64,000 bases of DNA from NCBI GenBank assembly GCA_030141605.1, contig JAQGDQ010001052.1, forward strand, positions 1-64,000, given 5' to 3'. Positions 42,950 through 57,700 of the stretch are shown one piece after another (the first letter of the stretch is position 1; the number at the start of each line of letters is the position of its first letter). The notes beneath the pieces were generated by a model. The model did no database searches, was not told where the DNA came from, and was given only the letters and a program-made list of their open reading frames with translations. This DNA is from Tubiluchus corallicola. Taxonomy: Eukaryota > Priapulida > Priapulimorpha > Priapulimorphida > Tubiluchidae. The translations under genes were made by a program, and so were the position numbers.

Positions 42950-43745
42950 TATGACTAGCAAAGGCCCCGCAAAAGATTTTGCGTAAAAATCCACGTATAA
43001 TCAATAACACGCGAACATCCTACACAGTCCTCATGTATAACGCAAAGCCCGTAACATCCTGCCTACTTACCTAACGCAAAACCTGTACTCGTGCCTACTG
43101 TATGTTTAACTAACGCAAAGCAGCTTTTTGCTGAATTAAAGCTATAAGCAATAATGGATGACGTCAGCACAATGGAATTCGTCACAACAGTTTTCTAAGC
43201 GAAAATCGCCGAAAATAGAACAGCTAATTAACTCGTCGGTAATCCTCTCGGTGGACCTGCCCTAAAATATAACCCACATCATCGTGTAGCCCTGTCCTTC
43301 CTCTTTGTAAAGAGCTATATATCTCCTTCCGAGAGTCCCACTGGGCGACGCTAGAACATTTTTCCCGCAGGCTGTTTGGTCAAAATTTCGAAAAAGTCGC
43401 GAGTTGGGTCCGGGAAAACGCCCGTTGCGGGACGCCGTGGCCCTCTCGGGAATTCTAAATATGCCTACTACACCCACCGCTGAACGGGCTATCTATCCAT
43501 ACCCAGCACTACCCTCGGCCCGTTCCCGTTCTCTACATCTCAGCCGTATAACTTTTGCAAAAAACGGCCGAAAAATGGCCATTTTCGGAGGTTTTTCGTC
43601 CCCCGTTCCTCCCGGTGGGCCCGATTCGAAAAATAAACCATCAATGGCACGACACTAGATCGAGACCTTTCGTTTGATATATAGATCGCCGCAAATGGTG
43701 CCCTCGTCCGGGCTGTAGCCTCGAATCTTATATATATATATATAT
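42950..43745 (+). repeat. GC-rich repeat element, class unknown
   Basis: Markedly GC-richer than the surroundings at 43250-43660 (CGTCCCCCGTTCCTCCCGGT). Ends in CTGTAGCCTCGAATCTTATA and a (TA)n run at 43731-43747, suggesting a 3' tail. Its 3' end recurs inverted at 41462-41560. No convincing protein. Confidence 0.55.
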
Positions 43746-44018
43746 ATTAAGATACCAAGAATATTAATATAATAGTAGATTGATTGAAAAATAAAACAAT
43801 TTTATGCATGTAATGTTTATGTGTAAATTGATTCTGTAACCATATATAAAGTAAACATTTACCTGAAATATAAGTCAACAGAATTTCAAATAAGAAAGGA
43901 ACATTTAATTTTAAAAACGAAAATCTCATCACCATGACAATTGAGACACGTTTGTAAAGGCTGCCGATTTAAGTTAAAATTGATTTAATCTTTTTTAAGG
44001 TTTTTGATTTCGTCTAAT

Positions 44019-44150
44019 ATGAAGGCTCTTCCGTCGTCCACAGTTCAACTTATTGGAAGTGGACAGGTCATCACAACGGTCAGCAGCATTGTGAAGGAAT
44101 TATTGGAAAATTCTTTAGATGCACAAGCAACCACTATTGAAATAAAATTG
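44019..44150 (+). CDS. PMS1: PMS1 exon 1 (start, motif I)
   Basis: [20 protein letters not shown], then [20 protein letters not shown]. The first ATG in the MutL frame at the conserved position. Donor GTATGA, phase 0. Confidence 0.95.
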
Positions 44151-45698
44151 GTATGAGCACCGGAAAATTTATTAAATTTAGAGATAAATTCAGCTAAACC
44201 TAACTCTTGGACCACTTCACTCATAATAGGTCACATAAGACCTCTGACTTTTCTGCTATGGCATGAGCACAGACATAACTAAATGATTATAATTTAGGTA
44301 CTGTTCTATTCAGGAGAATCTCGGCTATCCATTCTTGCTGTTTGATTTAAACATTTATAAGTGACTTATATTGATAAAATTAAGAAAAACTCGCCATTTT
44401 CAGGCACCTCAACATAGCCTATTGATTAGCTTAGTCTGGTGTACACTTACGTGATTGTACACACTTGATTTATTGATCACCTGCTTGCTACAGCCCAAGA
44501 GAACCTGCTGCTGTATAGAGTTCCAGGCAAAACCAACTGATCAGCAAAACAGAAATTAAGATCGATTCGTCTTTTAACAGGAATTGGACCTTAAAAATAT
44601 AGTGGACTTGAGACCAAAGTTTATCAGAGTGTTGTGTCTGGATAGTTGAAATTTTCTGCATTAGCTGATTTCACACAAATGATACTGTACTTTGTTACAG
44701 TGCAAACACTGCAGTTACTAAAAGCTTTTTTTTTAAATTTTCAACAAAAATCGATTTTTAATTTGTATAAGGTAATCAAATGCATTTCGTACATAATTTT
44801 GCATGAAAATCCGTTGTGTGAGGAATAGAAACCTACAAAAATGATCAAATAAATGATTTGTATCAAGTAATCTTTGCTTTGTGCAAGTGGTTTTTCATGA
44901 AGCCATGCTTTTACAGTCCTGAAGGAATTTTAACGCGAATGCTTGAATTACCCATGGAGATAATTATGCTAGTATTTATTAATTTCGAGCACTAATTTCA
45001 TTTCATTTACTGACAATTGCAAATCTTTATTGTAGGAAAATTTTGGTTTTGATAAAATTGAAGTAAGGGATAATGGAAGAGGAATTAAAGCTTCTGACAG
45101 GGAGTACATGGCACGGAGTAGATACACTTCAAAAATCTCTTCACACTTAGATTTACTACAGCTTCATACGTAAGTAAAACAAACAGCTTATTGGTAATAT
45201 AATAATAATAATTCATTTTGTTATGAGCAGTACATTGCGTTTCATCACTCGTTACAATAAAACACAATTAGTTGTAAATTTAGGAAATTAAAATACTAGT
45301 AAAAATGCTACCTATGCAGGTTAAAAGCGGAAAAGCAAACATTTCAAAAATAGTAATGGATTACCTGCACATTCGAAAATTTCTCAAATAGATTTTTGAT
45401 TCTTTTTTTTATATTATTAACATATTTTTAACTTATTAGTAACGTATTTTTAATGGCAAGAATAGTGATAATTACTAACGAAGAAGCCGTTTCGAAAAAT
45501 GAAGAAAAACACCATTTCAAACCACAACTGTCATTTACCTTCAGGTGGGAAAAAGAAAAAAATCACTTCAAATAAGTGAATACAGATTTTTTTGTGTTTT
45601 TTGTATTAAAATATTGATTTTTTGACAAGTTTATTTAAAGTTGATTATTTACGTAAAACCGTGAACACTGAAAGCTCTTTACTGACTTAACACTTTAA

Positions 45699-45736
<38 letters not shown>

Positions 45737-48700
45737 GTATGAGTTTATTTCGCATAAAAATATATAGCTTATAAAGACAACAGGATGTTAGTAAAGTAAC
45801 GCATCTATAGAAATTCAGCTTTGTAATGTCCACTCATTTCAGTACTGTTGTAATTACATTACAATATGCGATGTTGCAAGTATCTATAACAGGTATCTTA
45901 GGGCGTAATCTTTAAATGAGTTGTTTGCCTTCAGTAGTCTTGTAATTACATTACAATATGCGATGTTGCAAGTATCTATAACAGGTATCTTAAAGCGTAA
46001 TCTTTAAATGAGTTGTTTGCCTTCAGTACTCTTGTAATTACGTTACAATATGCGATGTTGCAAGTATCTATAACAGGTATCTTAGGGCGTAATCTTTAAA
46101 TGAGTTGTTTGCCTTCAGTACTCTTGTAATTACATTACAATATGCGATGTTGCAAGTATCTATAACAGGTATCTTAAAACGTAATCTTTAAATGAGTTGT
46201 TTGCCTTCAGTACTCTTGTAATTACGTTACAATATGCGATGTTGCAAGTATCTATAACAGGTATCTTAAAACGTAATCTTTAAATGAGTTGTTTGCCTTC
46301 AGTACTCTTGTAATTACATTACAATATGCGATGTTGCAAGTATCTATAACAGGTATCTTAAAACGTAATCTTTAAATGAGTTGTTTGCCTTCAGTACTCT
46401 TGTAATTACATTACAATATGCGATGTTGCAAGTATCTATAACAGGTATCTTAAAACGTAATCTTTAAATGAGTTGTTTGCCTTCAGTACTCTTGTAATTA
46501 CATTACAATATGCGATGTTGCAAGTATCTATAACAGGTATCTTAAAACGTAATCTTTAAATGAGTTGTTTGCCTTCAGTACTCTTGTAATTACATTACAA
46601 TATGCGATGTTGCAAGTATCTATAACAGGTATCTTAAAACGTAATCTTTAAATGAGTTGTTTGCCTTCAGTACTCTTGTAATTACATTACAATATGCGAT
46701 GTTGCAAGTATCTATAACAGGTATCTTAAAGCGTAATCTTTAAATGAGTTGTTTGCCTTCAGTACTCTTGTAATTACATTACAATATGCGATGTTGCAAG
46801 TATCTATAACAGGTATCTTAAAACGTAATCTTTAAATGAGTTGTTTGCCTTCAGTACTCTTGTAATTACATTACAATATGCGATCAGTGATACTTGATAT
46901 ACAGCAGCAGTATCAACTGATTCATTCTTGCTAAATTCAAGCCTTGATCTCTATTCCCGCACTGTCACTATGTGCAGTATTTTGTTTGCTTCGTGCTACG
47001 AAACTTTCATATTTTTTTGCAAGGTATGGTTTTCGAGGTGAGGCCTTGTATGCCCTGTGTGTCCTGTCCGATGTTACGATTACCACAAAGACAGCTGACG
47101 ATTCGGTTGGTTTTAGCTACACTCTGGATCACAGTGGCTACATAATTGGCAAAAAACCTTCACACCTGGAGACAGGTAAAATTATCAAATTTTGTATAAT
47201 GCTGTAGTGAAATTGTTTCTAACATGTTAATTTGCTCTTCTTTGACCAGTCCAATTGCGATAAACAGTTTGTGCAAAAGTTTACAATTCTCCACATCATT
47301 TAAATATCCTAACCCCAATCCCAGGGTTCATCCAACTCTAGTTCTAATCCAGTCCAATTGCAATAAACAGTTTGTGAAAAAGTTTACAATTCTCCACATG
47401 ATTTAAATATCCTAACCCCAATCCCAGGGTTCACCCAACTCTAAATCTAATCCAGTCCAATTGCAATAAACAGTTTGTGAAAAAGTTTACAATTCTCTGC
47501 ATGATTTAAATATCCTAACCCCAATCCCAGGGTTCACCCAACTCTAAATCTAATCCGGTCCAATTGCAATAAACAGTTTGTGAAGAAGTTTACAATTCTC
47601 CACATGATTTAAATATCCTAACCCCAATCCCAGGGTTCACCCAACTCTAAATCTAATCCAGTCCAATTGCAATAAACAGTTTGTGAAAAAGTTTACAATT
47701 CTCTGCATGATTTAAATATCCTAACCCCAATCCCAGGGTTCACCCAACTCTAAATCTAATCCGGTCCAATTGCAATAAACAGTTTGTGAAAAAGTTTACA
47801 ATTCTCTACATGATTTAAATATCCTAACCCCAATCCCAGGGTTAACCCAACTCAAGTTCTAGTCCGCTTCACGAACTAAGTTCTTGTGAATGTGATAGGG
47901 TTGAGACAGTTAACCCTTTAACCGACTATTAACTGATGTAACTGTTTTGAAAATCACTAACCGTTTAACCGTTACTTAGCCAAGTTTTCTACGTATCCGT
48001 ATCAATGAAACCTTGTATGTTAATGAACCCTTGTATGTTTTCTCAGTTGGTGTACGCAGTTAGCAATGTCCCGCTTACGTAAAATTCTGCTATTTACAAC
48101 ATTGTTTCAATTAATTCGGTTGCCTAAGAAGCATCTAAATGATAAATTGCAAAAAGTTTTGCACTCGTGTATGTTACGAGGAACCAGTCAACCAATGACA
48201 ATTAATAACGGTCAAACAGTTTAAAAGCCTAATCATCTCAGCTCTGCTGTCGAGAATTGTAAACTTTTGCCATAGTTTCATATCCAGGCCTGTGCATGTA
48301 CGCGTAAAATAATAATTTTTTCTATATAGGCGATCGAGTCTTCACTTGTCAAAAAAGATTTCTGATGTTGCTTCAGCCTGTTGTGAATTCTGTAGACTAA
48401 TTCTCTCCCGCTAAACTGATAAGTAAGCCGTATTCATAAGATCCTGAAATCTGCATTTATCTCCTTTCTAGCTACTCAATTAGCTTAGCTTGGATATTGA
48501 AATTGACTGTCGCAAACTAAACCCTCACTATAATATCAGCTTTTACAACTTAAAATCCAACTCACATATGAATATTTAATTTAATTTATTATAGACTTAA
48601 TGTAAAACTAGTTTCTTTTGATTCATTATCACTTCGCTGTTAGCGGTGTTAAATTTGTAGAACTGCGAGACAAAGGATGTTATGAGGTCACCAAAGATCG

Positions 48701-51700
48701 GTAAACAAACATCGCTAACTAAAGATGCTTTCAGTAGTGTTTGGGCTTTACGGTGACAAAAACAAAGTCATCATTTCTTGCTTAGCATAACAGTTTATTG
48801 TTTGTATACAATCTTCACGTCATGTGCCCCTTAGTCATTTACTTCATATCTGACACTGAGACGCCATTACCCAAAATTATACATTTTATCTGAAACGAGA
48901 TATATGAATTTCTTTAATAAACTAATTCATTTCTTATCAAAAGATCGATTACGATTACGTGAAATTAATGAGAGACTTACAGTAAATAACTAAATAAAAT
49001 TTACATATATCGTTGGCATTAAATCGTGAGTTACACAGAAACACGTCATCACATGAACACATTGAAACTTGAATGACCGAAAATTGACTAAGATGCAAAT
49101 ATTGAAGCCAGATGTCGCCACTTGTAACTGTAAAACACTATATTAAATTTAACAAACAAAAAACCTTGACATGTAGGCTGTACGTCATTCTCGCTCACTC
49201 ATGCCAAAGACGTGAAACGTGACGATCTTTACGACATTGCAAGCGTTCGAAATTCACCAGAAAAAAGTTTGTTATTTAATTTAAAGCCTCTTTTGTTCAA
49301 TAATAACTACGAATTCTTTGTATAATCGTAATAATGTGTTAAAAAAGTTCAGTGTCTGTTGGGTCTATATAGATGTTTAAGCATATATTCTTGGAGAAAG
49401 AGGTGGCAACAGAATCTGTCTCTGTTTTTTACCAGGAACGTGTGTACTGGTCACCAGGTTATTCCACAATCTTCCCGTAAGAAAACAGTTTTGCACAAAC
49501 AAACAGAATTTGTATTTGTTTTTTACCAGGAACATGTGTACTGGTCACCAGGTTATTCCACAATCTTCCCGTAAGAAAACAGTTTTGCACAAACAAACAG
49601 AATTTGTATCTGTTTTTTACCAGGAACGTGTGTACTGGTCACCAGGTTATTCCACAATCTTCCCGTAAGAAAACAGTTTTGCACAAACAAACAGAATTTG
49701 TATCTGTTTTTTACCAGGAACGTGTGTACTGGTCACCAGGTTATTCCACAATCTTCCCGTAAGAAAACAGTTTTGCTCAAACAAACAGAATTTGTATCTG
49801 TTTTTTACCAGGAACGTGTGTACTGGTCACCAGGTTATTCCACAATCTTCCCGTAAGAAAACAGTTTTGCACAAACAAACAGAATTTGTATTTGTTTTTT
49901 TACCAGGAACGTGTGTACTGGTCACCAGGTTATTCCACAATCTTCCCGTAAGAAAACAGTTTTGCACAAACAAACAGAATTTCTGTCTGTTTTTTACCAG
50001 GAACGTGTGTACTGGTCACCAGGTTATTCCACAATCTTCCCGTAAGAAAACAGTTTTGCACAAACAAACAGAATTTGTATCTGTTTTTTACCAGGAACGT
50101 GTGTACTGGTCACCAGGTTATTCCACAATCTTCCCGTAAGAAAACAGTTTTGCTCAAACAAACAGAATTTGTATCTGTTTTTTACCAGGAACGTGTGTAC
50201 TGGTCACCAGGTTATTCCACAATCTTCCCGTAAGAAAACAGTTTTGCACAAACAAACAGAATTTGTATTTGTTTTTTTACCAGGAACGTGTGTACTGGTC
50301 ACCAGGTTATTCCACAATCTTCCCGTAAGAAAACAGTTTTGCACAAACAAACAGAATTTCTGTCTGTTTTTTACCAGGAACGTGTGTACTGGTCACCAGG
50401 TTATTCCACAATCTTCCCGTAAGAAAACAGTTTTGCACAAACAAGAAGAAACGAAGCACAGAATTGAACAAGGTCATAGAGCTTCTTCGTGCTTACGGTC
50501 TGGTTTACCCGCGAGTTCGTTTAATTCTGAGACACGACAGGGACGTTGTTTGGCAAAAAGATGTTTTTCACGACACGCGATCGTCACTATCGTCGTTGCT
50601 TGGTGTTGACCTGGCAAATAGTTTAGAGCATGTCAAACTGTGCAGAGATCAGGTTTGTAATATTTGATCTCATTGAGGTAAGATTTGAGTTTGGCTTGTC
50701 GTCAGGTAAGGAAGTACAATAGGTGACATTTATTAGACTCACGGTTAATTGACTCAATCGCTTAATTGACTCAAAAACATCTAGTACGGGCCGCTTCTGT
50801 TCAAATGTACATAAAAACTGTTGGTAATTGACTCAATATTTTTACTTCATATACTTAAAATAAGATACTTGTGTGTGCCCAAAGAGCTTTTATTGCTTGC
50901 ATATCATCTTTATATTGATTTTATGTATTAAATATTGACTATAATATACATATAAACAGTCATGTTAAGTACAGCTTTGTTTGTAAGCAGATACAATACG
51001 TTTATCACATGCACTAATATGTTAGCTTAGCGGGTTTGCTTTGAATCTGTCACCCGCTTGTCCACTGCAATTAACCTCGTTGTTTCTGGAAGCTAAACAT
51101 TTAATCACTTGACCAGCGGTTTGCTTTGAATCTGTCACCCGCTTGTCCACTGCAGTTAACCTCGTTGTTTCTGGAAGCTAAACATTTAATCACTTGACTA
51201 GCGGTTTGCTTTGAATCTGTCACCCGCTTGTCCACTGCAGTTAACCTCATTATTTCTGGAAGCTAAACATTTAATCACTTGACCAGCGGTTTGCTTTGAA
51301 TCTGTCATCCGCTTGTCCACTGCAGTTAACCTCGTTGTTTCTGAAAGCTAAACATTTAATCGCTTGACCAGCGGTTTGCTTTGAGTCTGTCACCCGCTAG
51401 TCCACTGCAGTTAACCTCATTGTTTCTGGAAGCTAAACATTTAATCACTTGACCAGCGGTTTGCTTTGAATCTGCTACCCGCTTGTCCACTGCAGTTAAC
51501 CTCGTTGTTTCTGGAAGCTGAACATTTAATCACTTGACCGGCGGTTTTGCTTTGAATCTGTCACCCGCTTGTCCACTGCAGTTAACCTCATTGTTTCTGG
51601 AAGCTAAACGTTTATTCACTTGACCAGTGGTTTGCCTTGAATCTGTCACCCGCTTGTCCACTGCAGTTAACCTCATTGTTTCTGGAAGCTAAACGTTTAT

Positions 51701-54700
51701 TCACTTGACCAGTGGTTTGCCTTGAATCTGTCACCCGCTTGTCCACTGCAGTTAACCTCATTGTTTCTGGAAGCTAAACATTTAATCACTTGACCAGTGG
51801 TTTGCTTTGAATCTGTCACCCGCTTGTCCACTGCAGTTAACCTCATTGTTTCTGGAAGCTAAACATTTAATCACTTGACCAGCGGTTTGCTTTGAATCTG
51901 TCACCCGCTTGTCCACTGCAGTTAACCTCATTATTTCTGGAAGCTAAACATTTAATCACTTGACCAGCGGTTTGCTGTTGAATCTGTCGCCCGCTTGTCC
52001 ACTGCAGGTAACTTCAATGTTTCTGGAAGCTAAACATTTAATCACTTGACCAGCGGTTTGCTTTGAATCTGTCACCCGCTTGTCCACTGCAGTTAACCTC
52101 ATTGTTTCTGGAAGCTAAACATTTAATCACTTGACCAGCGGTTTGCTTTGAATCTGTCACCCGCTTGTCCACTGCAGTTAACCTCATTATTTCTGGAAGC
52201 TAAACATTTAATCACTTGACCAGCGGTTTGCTTTGAATCTGCTACCCGCTTGTCCACTGCAGTTAACCTCATTATTTCTGGAAGCTAAACATTTAATCAC
52301 TTGACCAGCGGTTTGCTTTGAATCTGTCACCCGCTTGTCCACTGCAGTTAACCTCATTGTTTCTGGAAGCTAAACATTTAATCACTTGACCAGCGGTTTG
52401 CTTTGAATCTGTCACCCGCTTGTCCACTGCAGTTAACCTCGTTGTTTCTGGAAGCTAAACATTTAATCACTTGACCAGCAGTTTGCTTTGAATCTGTCAC
52501 CCGCTTGTCCACTGCAGTTAACCTCGTTGTTTCTGGAAGCTAAACATTTAATCACTTGACCAGCGGTTTGCTGTTGAAGTTCCCGCTGCTTTTCACAGGG
52601 GAAACAAGGTCATCACTTCAGCTCAAGCACTAGGTGACTAGGTGTTTTGAGTGAATATGTACAGTATACAGTAACAGATTTTCAATGTTTTTATCATTAT
52701 GAGAATTTCATAAACCAACTTCTTCGTGAAGAAATGAAGTAACCGACCTTGCATGAAGTTTTGTAATTTTTAGTGCGATTTTTTAATCAAATTTTTGCAA
52801 TTTTTTTTATTTCTTTATTAATTCACTTATATAAATTAATTTTCTTATATAATTGCACATAGGAATTTTGTTATTAATTCGTTTCTAAAATTCATTTAAA
52901 TCCTTTCCAATGCATACTAACATGAAGAATGAAGGCTCATTTTTCTACAGTAGTAGTGGGTTAAAGCCTTCAGTTAATTTGGTCAAAACACTTGCATCCC
53001 AAAGCGAGTCTATTAAGGGGTGCCTACTGTATTTCGAATTGTCAACAACAAAATTTGCTTAGAACTATTGAGCACTAAGTGCATGTTGAGATCTCTAAAA
53101 ATATTCCTCAGTTTTCATGTTTAAAGGAAAGGAAAACACTTCATAAATGAAGCTTGGAAAATTTGTATCACTCACATGCTGTCTTGCTGCACACAGGGCT
53201 TGCAGTAGCAGTAACGGTGTATAAAACTTAAACTTCTGTGATGACCATTAGGCACAGACACTTTAACGCTAAGTCATTTGAAAGGAGTTTTGATTACATT
53301 GCGTACAGTTTGAAAAAAAATAATCAGCGCGCGATTCACTAACTACTGTAATAGTAACAGTTTTAACAGCTAGCTAGAATCTTACCTAGTTCATTTTTCT
53401 TGTTCCCAAGCAAGATCCTGCTAGTAAATCACTCTTTGTACAGACTAATGCGTAATTAAGTAAAGTATTAAATATAAATTAGTAAAGTCCACGTACAACA
53501 ACTAAAGGTACTGAACTGATGTGCCAGATGGCTTTACTTTACTCACACGTGACATGGCGGTTGTAGCTAAGATACATTGCTGTGGTACACGTAACCTTTA
53601 AACCTACAGCACTTGTGCTTGTGTACAACGAAACTGTGAAAAGGCTTATTGAAATTTGATTTGCAAATAATGGCATCACAGAGTTGTGTGTTTCTTATAA
53701 CACCAAAAGAGACATTACATGATAACTCGTATTATTAATTAATTATTCTATAAACAGGTAACGATGGAAGCTTTTTTGCCAAAGCCCGACCCAACAGGTA
53801 GATTTCTGCAATCATCTGATAGCAAAACCTTCATGTTTGTCAACAACAGACCCGTGGAATTAAAAGAATTTTCTGCTGTAGGTATTCTTAACGAACTTCT
53901 TTCTTGGTACGGAGGATGTTCAAGTTTTCTGCCCATGTTCTAACATCACTAAGCTTTATTAGATTACGTTTTGCTCCATAGTATCAGTCCTGTCTTAAGG
54001 ACTCCCCATTTAGCGACAGTCTGTTTTAACAACGCTGAACATTTGACATCTTTTCTCGCTTGACGACGCACGTTTCATTTAAATTTTCATTTTATCAACA
54101 ACATTTGTAACACTAAAGCAGCACATATTGCATCATTCTGTTCTATGAAAAAGACTAGTAATTAAAATAGTGTAGTTATTTATCTATGTTTTTGCTGTCT
54201 TACTGACTACTACATGCTAGTCATTTGCTGATTATTTAATTAATATGCAATCAACAACTGTATCTAGATATTAATATCTATATTCTTTTGGGTTAAACAC
54301 TTCTCAGAGACTAAGGAGTGAGTTCAGAATGCTTTAAGGACAAGATACATTTCATGTCAGCAACGTTGCAAGCTTTGTATAGGCTTCACACTGAATACGT
54401 TTATTCAAACATTTCGAGAGATTTAGGTATACGCTTCTCTACTGAATACTATGCTTTAAACACTTCTCAGAGACTAAGGAGTGAGTTCAGAATGCTTTAA
54501 GGACAAGATACATTTCATGTCAGCAACGTTGGAAACTTTGTATAGGCTTCACACTGAATACGTTTGTTCAAACATTTCGAGAGATTTAGGTATACATTTC
54601 ACTACTGAATGCTATGGTTTAAACACTTCTCAGAGACTAAGGAGTGAGTTCAGAATGCTTTAAGGACAAGATACATTTCATGTCAGCAACGTTGGAAACT

Positions 54701-57700
54701 TTGTATAGGCTTCACACTGAATACGTTTGTTCAAACATTTCAAAAGCTTTTAATGAAAGTTTCATAAGGAAACCATTTGTTTAAGCATTTCAAAGCTTTC
54801 TAGAATACATCTGACTAATCTTGAACAAAACGAACGTTTCTAGTACGGGTTGTTCACACTGAATATGTTTACTCGTGGATTTCTAAACTTCCAGTTTAAG
54901 TTTCACAGCGAAAACGTCTACTTTCAAATTTACTGTTCATTGTTGTGCAATAATTTAGCTTTGACGTTGAGTAACAACTCAAGACATTCTACTGGATAAA
55001 CGTTTAGTATTAATTTATTGAATTTTAAGCACCTGGGTGCAAACTTTTCTGTGCAACCTGTAGATCGGTAGTTAGACTAACATGTCGTTAATTAAGTTTT
55101 TAACTTATTATTTAATTATTAGAAATACTTTGGCATTATCGTATGTGTTAAAATATATACATTTAACCATACTTCAAAATGATATGAAAAATCATCCTGT
55201 TTTGCTTTAAATGTAATAACTTGCTTGCATTGAAAATCACCATAGATACAGGGATGAGAATTTTCCGTGGATACGCGGAATTCCGAGTTTTTGGAAGACC
55301 AGTAGTGCCACTTTTGTAAATCGCGTAAATTCGTTGAGAAAATTTTTACGGACCCAGTACATTATTTCGCAAGCTGGCCGCTAGGTGGCAGGCCGTCACT
55401 TTGTTTACATCACGTACATCAGTGTAACCACGTGTATATCTTTATGTGTAAAAATATAGAATCAATTGTGTGGAGTTATTTGAGTCAATTGCAGACAGTT
55501 TTTATAAACTTTTGCATAAGAGCAGCCAGTACTTAGGCGTTTTTGAGACAATTAGGTATCATGTATCCTTGATAGTTGGATATTTTAAATTATGCATGAA
55601 ACAAGGTAATTGATATTGTAAGTCCACTTAGAGGCTCTCTATGGCCACAAAATTGCAATTTGTTGCTGGTTCCAAGGGGGTTTCCCTTGAACCCCATTGG
55701 GGAAGGCCCCCAAACCCCCGGCCTGTTTCAGAGTTTTTTGCAATTTGTCATTCTCATCCCTGTAGATGTTGAAAATGGGTGAAATTGATAAAAACCCATT
55801 ATCTTTAAAATCTTGTATCTAATCCATTCCATGAACTTAAATAAATATTCATAATTTTAGGCGTTAAAGCGGCACTTTTTCTCAGTTCACTCGTGCAAAG
55901 TAGGTAGCTCTTTGCGACATCCCGTTGCGCTACTTTTCATCACAGTGCCACCTGCAGGCGTGGACGTGAACTTAGAACCGAACAAAACTAAAGTGCTTCT
56001 TCAAGAAAAGGTAATGTGTTGGACTATTAAACGTTCTTGCATTTTCATAAGCACAATTGTTCATAGTGTTCTAAGTGTATTTTGCTTGATCAATTTGGCA
56101 TTTGATTGGTCGGTTTGTTGATTAGCTTGTTTATACATTAAAACATATTGTAAATATAGGTATTAGGATAAATAGATAAAATAGATTGAGAAAGTATGCT
56201 AACTAATTTGTTAAAATAGATTCTTCTTTCGATGAGTTTTTTTATTACTGCTAATTGTAAATTATTTTATGAAATTTGTTTTGTACTGATAAAGTCCAAT
56301 CAGTGAAAATGAAGCAAAATTTTCACTTAGGTGCGTATTGATGTATCTCAGAGTATAAAGAGTCAAGAAAGTTGGTGAAAAGGCACCAGTTCTTTGAAAA
56401 CATGCTCAGGGGAGCAGTTGCTCCCCTTACTCCCCCTTAATAGCTACGCCCCTGGTATAAACTGCAGCAAGGAACTGTTACATTATTAGCGTGGCATTGA
56501 AAATGATGATTTTGTTACAGGACGGTGTTTTTGCTATGTTTGAAGAATGTTTAGTCAAAGTGTATGGACACCCTGCTGTGAAAACATCTGTGCAAGGTGC
56601 TAGAGCAACTTCAGTAGAAGTGGAAGAAGCCACTTTCAAGTGCAGTGCATTTAGTTTGAGTAGTGACCACACTGACCACACTCTCCGGGATGATGCAACT
56701 ACTAGCAATGATGTCGAGGCAGGTGCTAGTGTTCAAAACAGAACCGACGTTACACGGTGTGATGTTGCGACCGCTATAGATTTGCAACATGGTGTCGAGG
56801 CAGGTGCTAGTGTTGAAAACAGAACCGACGCTACACGATGTGATCTTGCCACCGCTAAAGATTTGCATAATCTTGTTGAGACAGGTACTAGTGTTCAAAA
56901 CAGAACCGACGCTACACAGTGTGATCTTGCCACCGCTAAAGATTTGAAAAATGTTGTTGAGAAAAGTAGTTCTTTGAATAACGCAAGCAGGAGAGAAGAG
57001 AATCGACAATCGTTATGCAAAATTGCACTTACAGACTCTCACACGGATGCGAAAAAATATGAAGTTGACGAATATAGACCACTCTGTGATTTTCCGTGCA
57101 GTTTTGACGACGACTTAGTGGAAGATTTGACTCTAGAAGAAGATGATTTATTGAGAAACGTGTCAGACGTTCTCGAAGAAGCAGCGTATTTTGAAAAACC
57201 TCGTGCTGAGATGACGGAAAATTGTGCAGGCGATATTGGTGATGTTTATGCTAGTGGGGCAGCAACTGAGTGCGAGTTTCATAATAGCATTAAAAATACT
57301 GAAGTAATTAGTGATGCTTATCACAGTGGTGAAGCCAGGTTCAATGTCCAACTAAACACAACTAAAACATCCTCGCATTCGTTAGCAGATTCTGAAGCAG
57401 CAGCCCCCGCGCTGTCGGTTGACCTTGAATCTTGGACTTGCGGACGTGCATTTGTGGATCAAACTAAGCAACCAGTGGAGGTATGAATAGTTTTTGTAGG
57501 AACGTGTGAAGATGGACATGATAGAGACGAAACCACTTTGATGGCTTCTTTTCTCACCTGTATTTAGGCTTGTTACTGAACAGCAATGCTTCCATACATG
57601 GTGATATGTACCTGTATCATTATAATATGGATAATTAATATTTACATGCTTGAGCATTTGCTGATAAAAGAAATGTGAAATCATTGAAGCGTACAGTAGA

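Noticed and set aside
49792-50609. Overlapping plus-strand frames with repeated [10 protein letters not shown]
   Set aside because: Off-frame readings of the reiterated PMS1 exon 4 start; the real exon uses the [10 protein letters not shown] frame from 50378.
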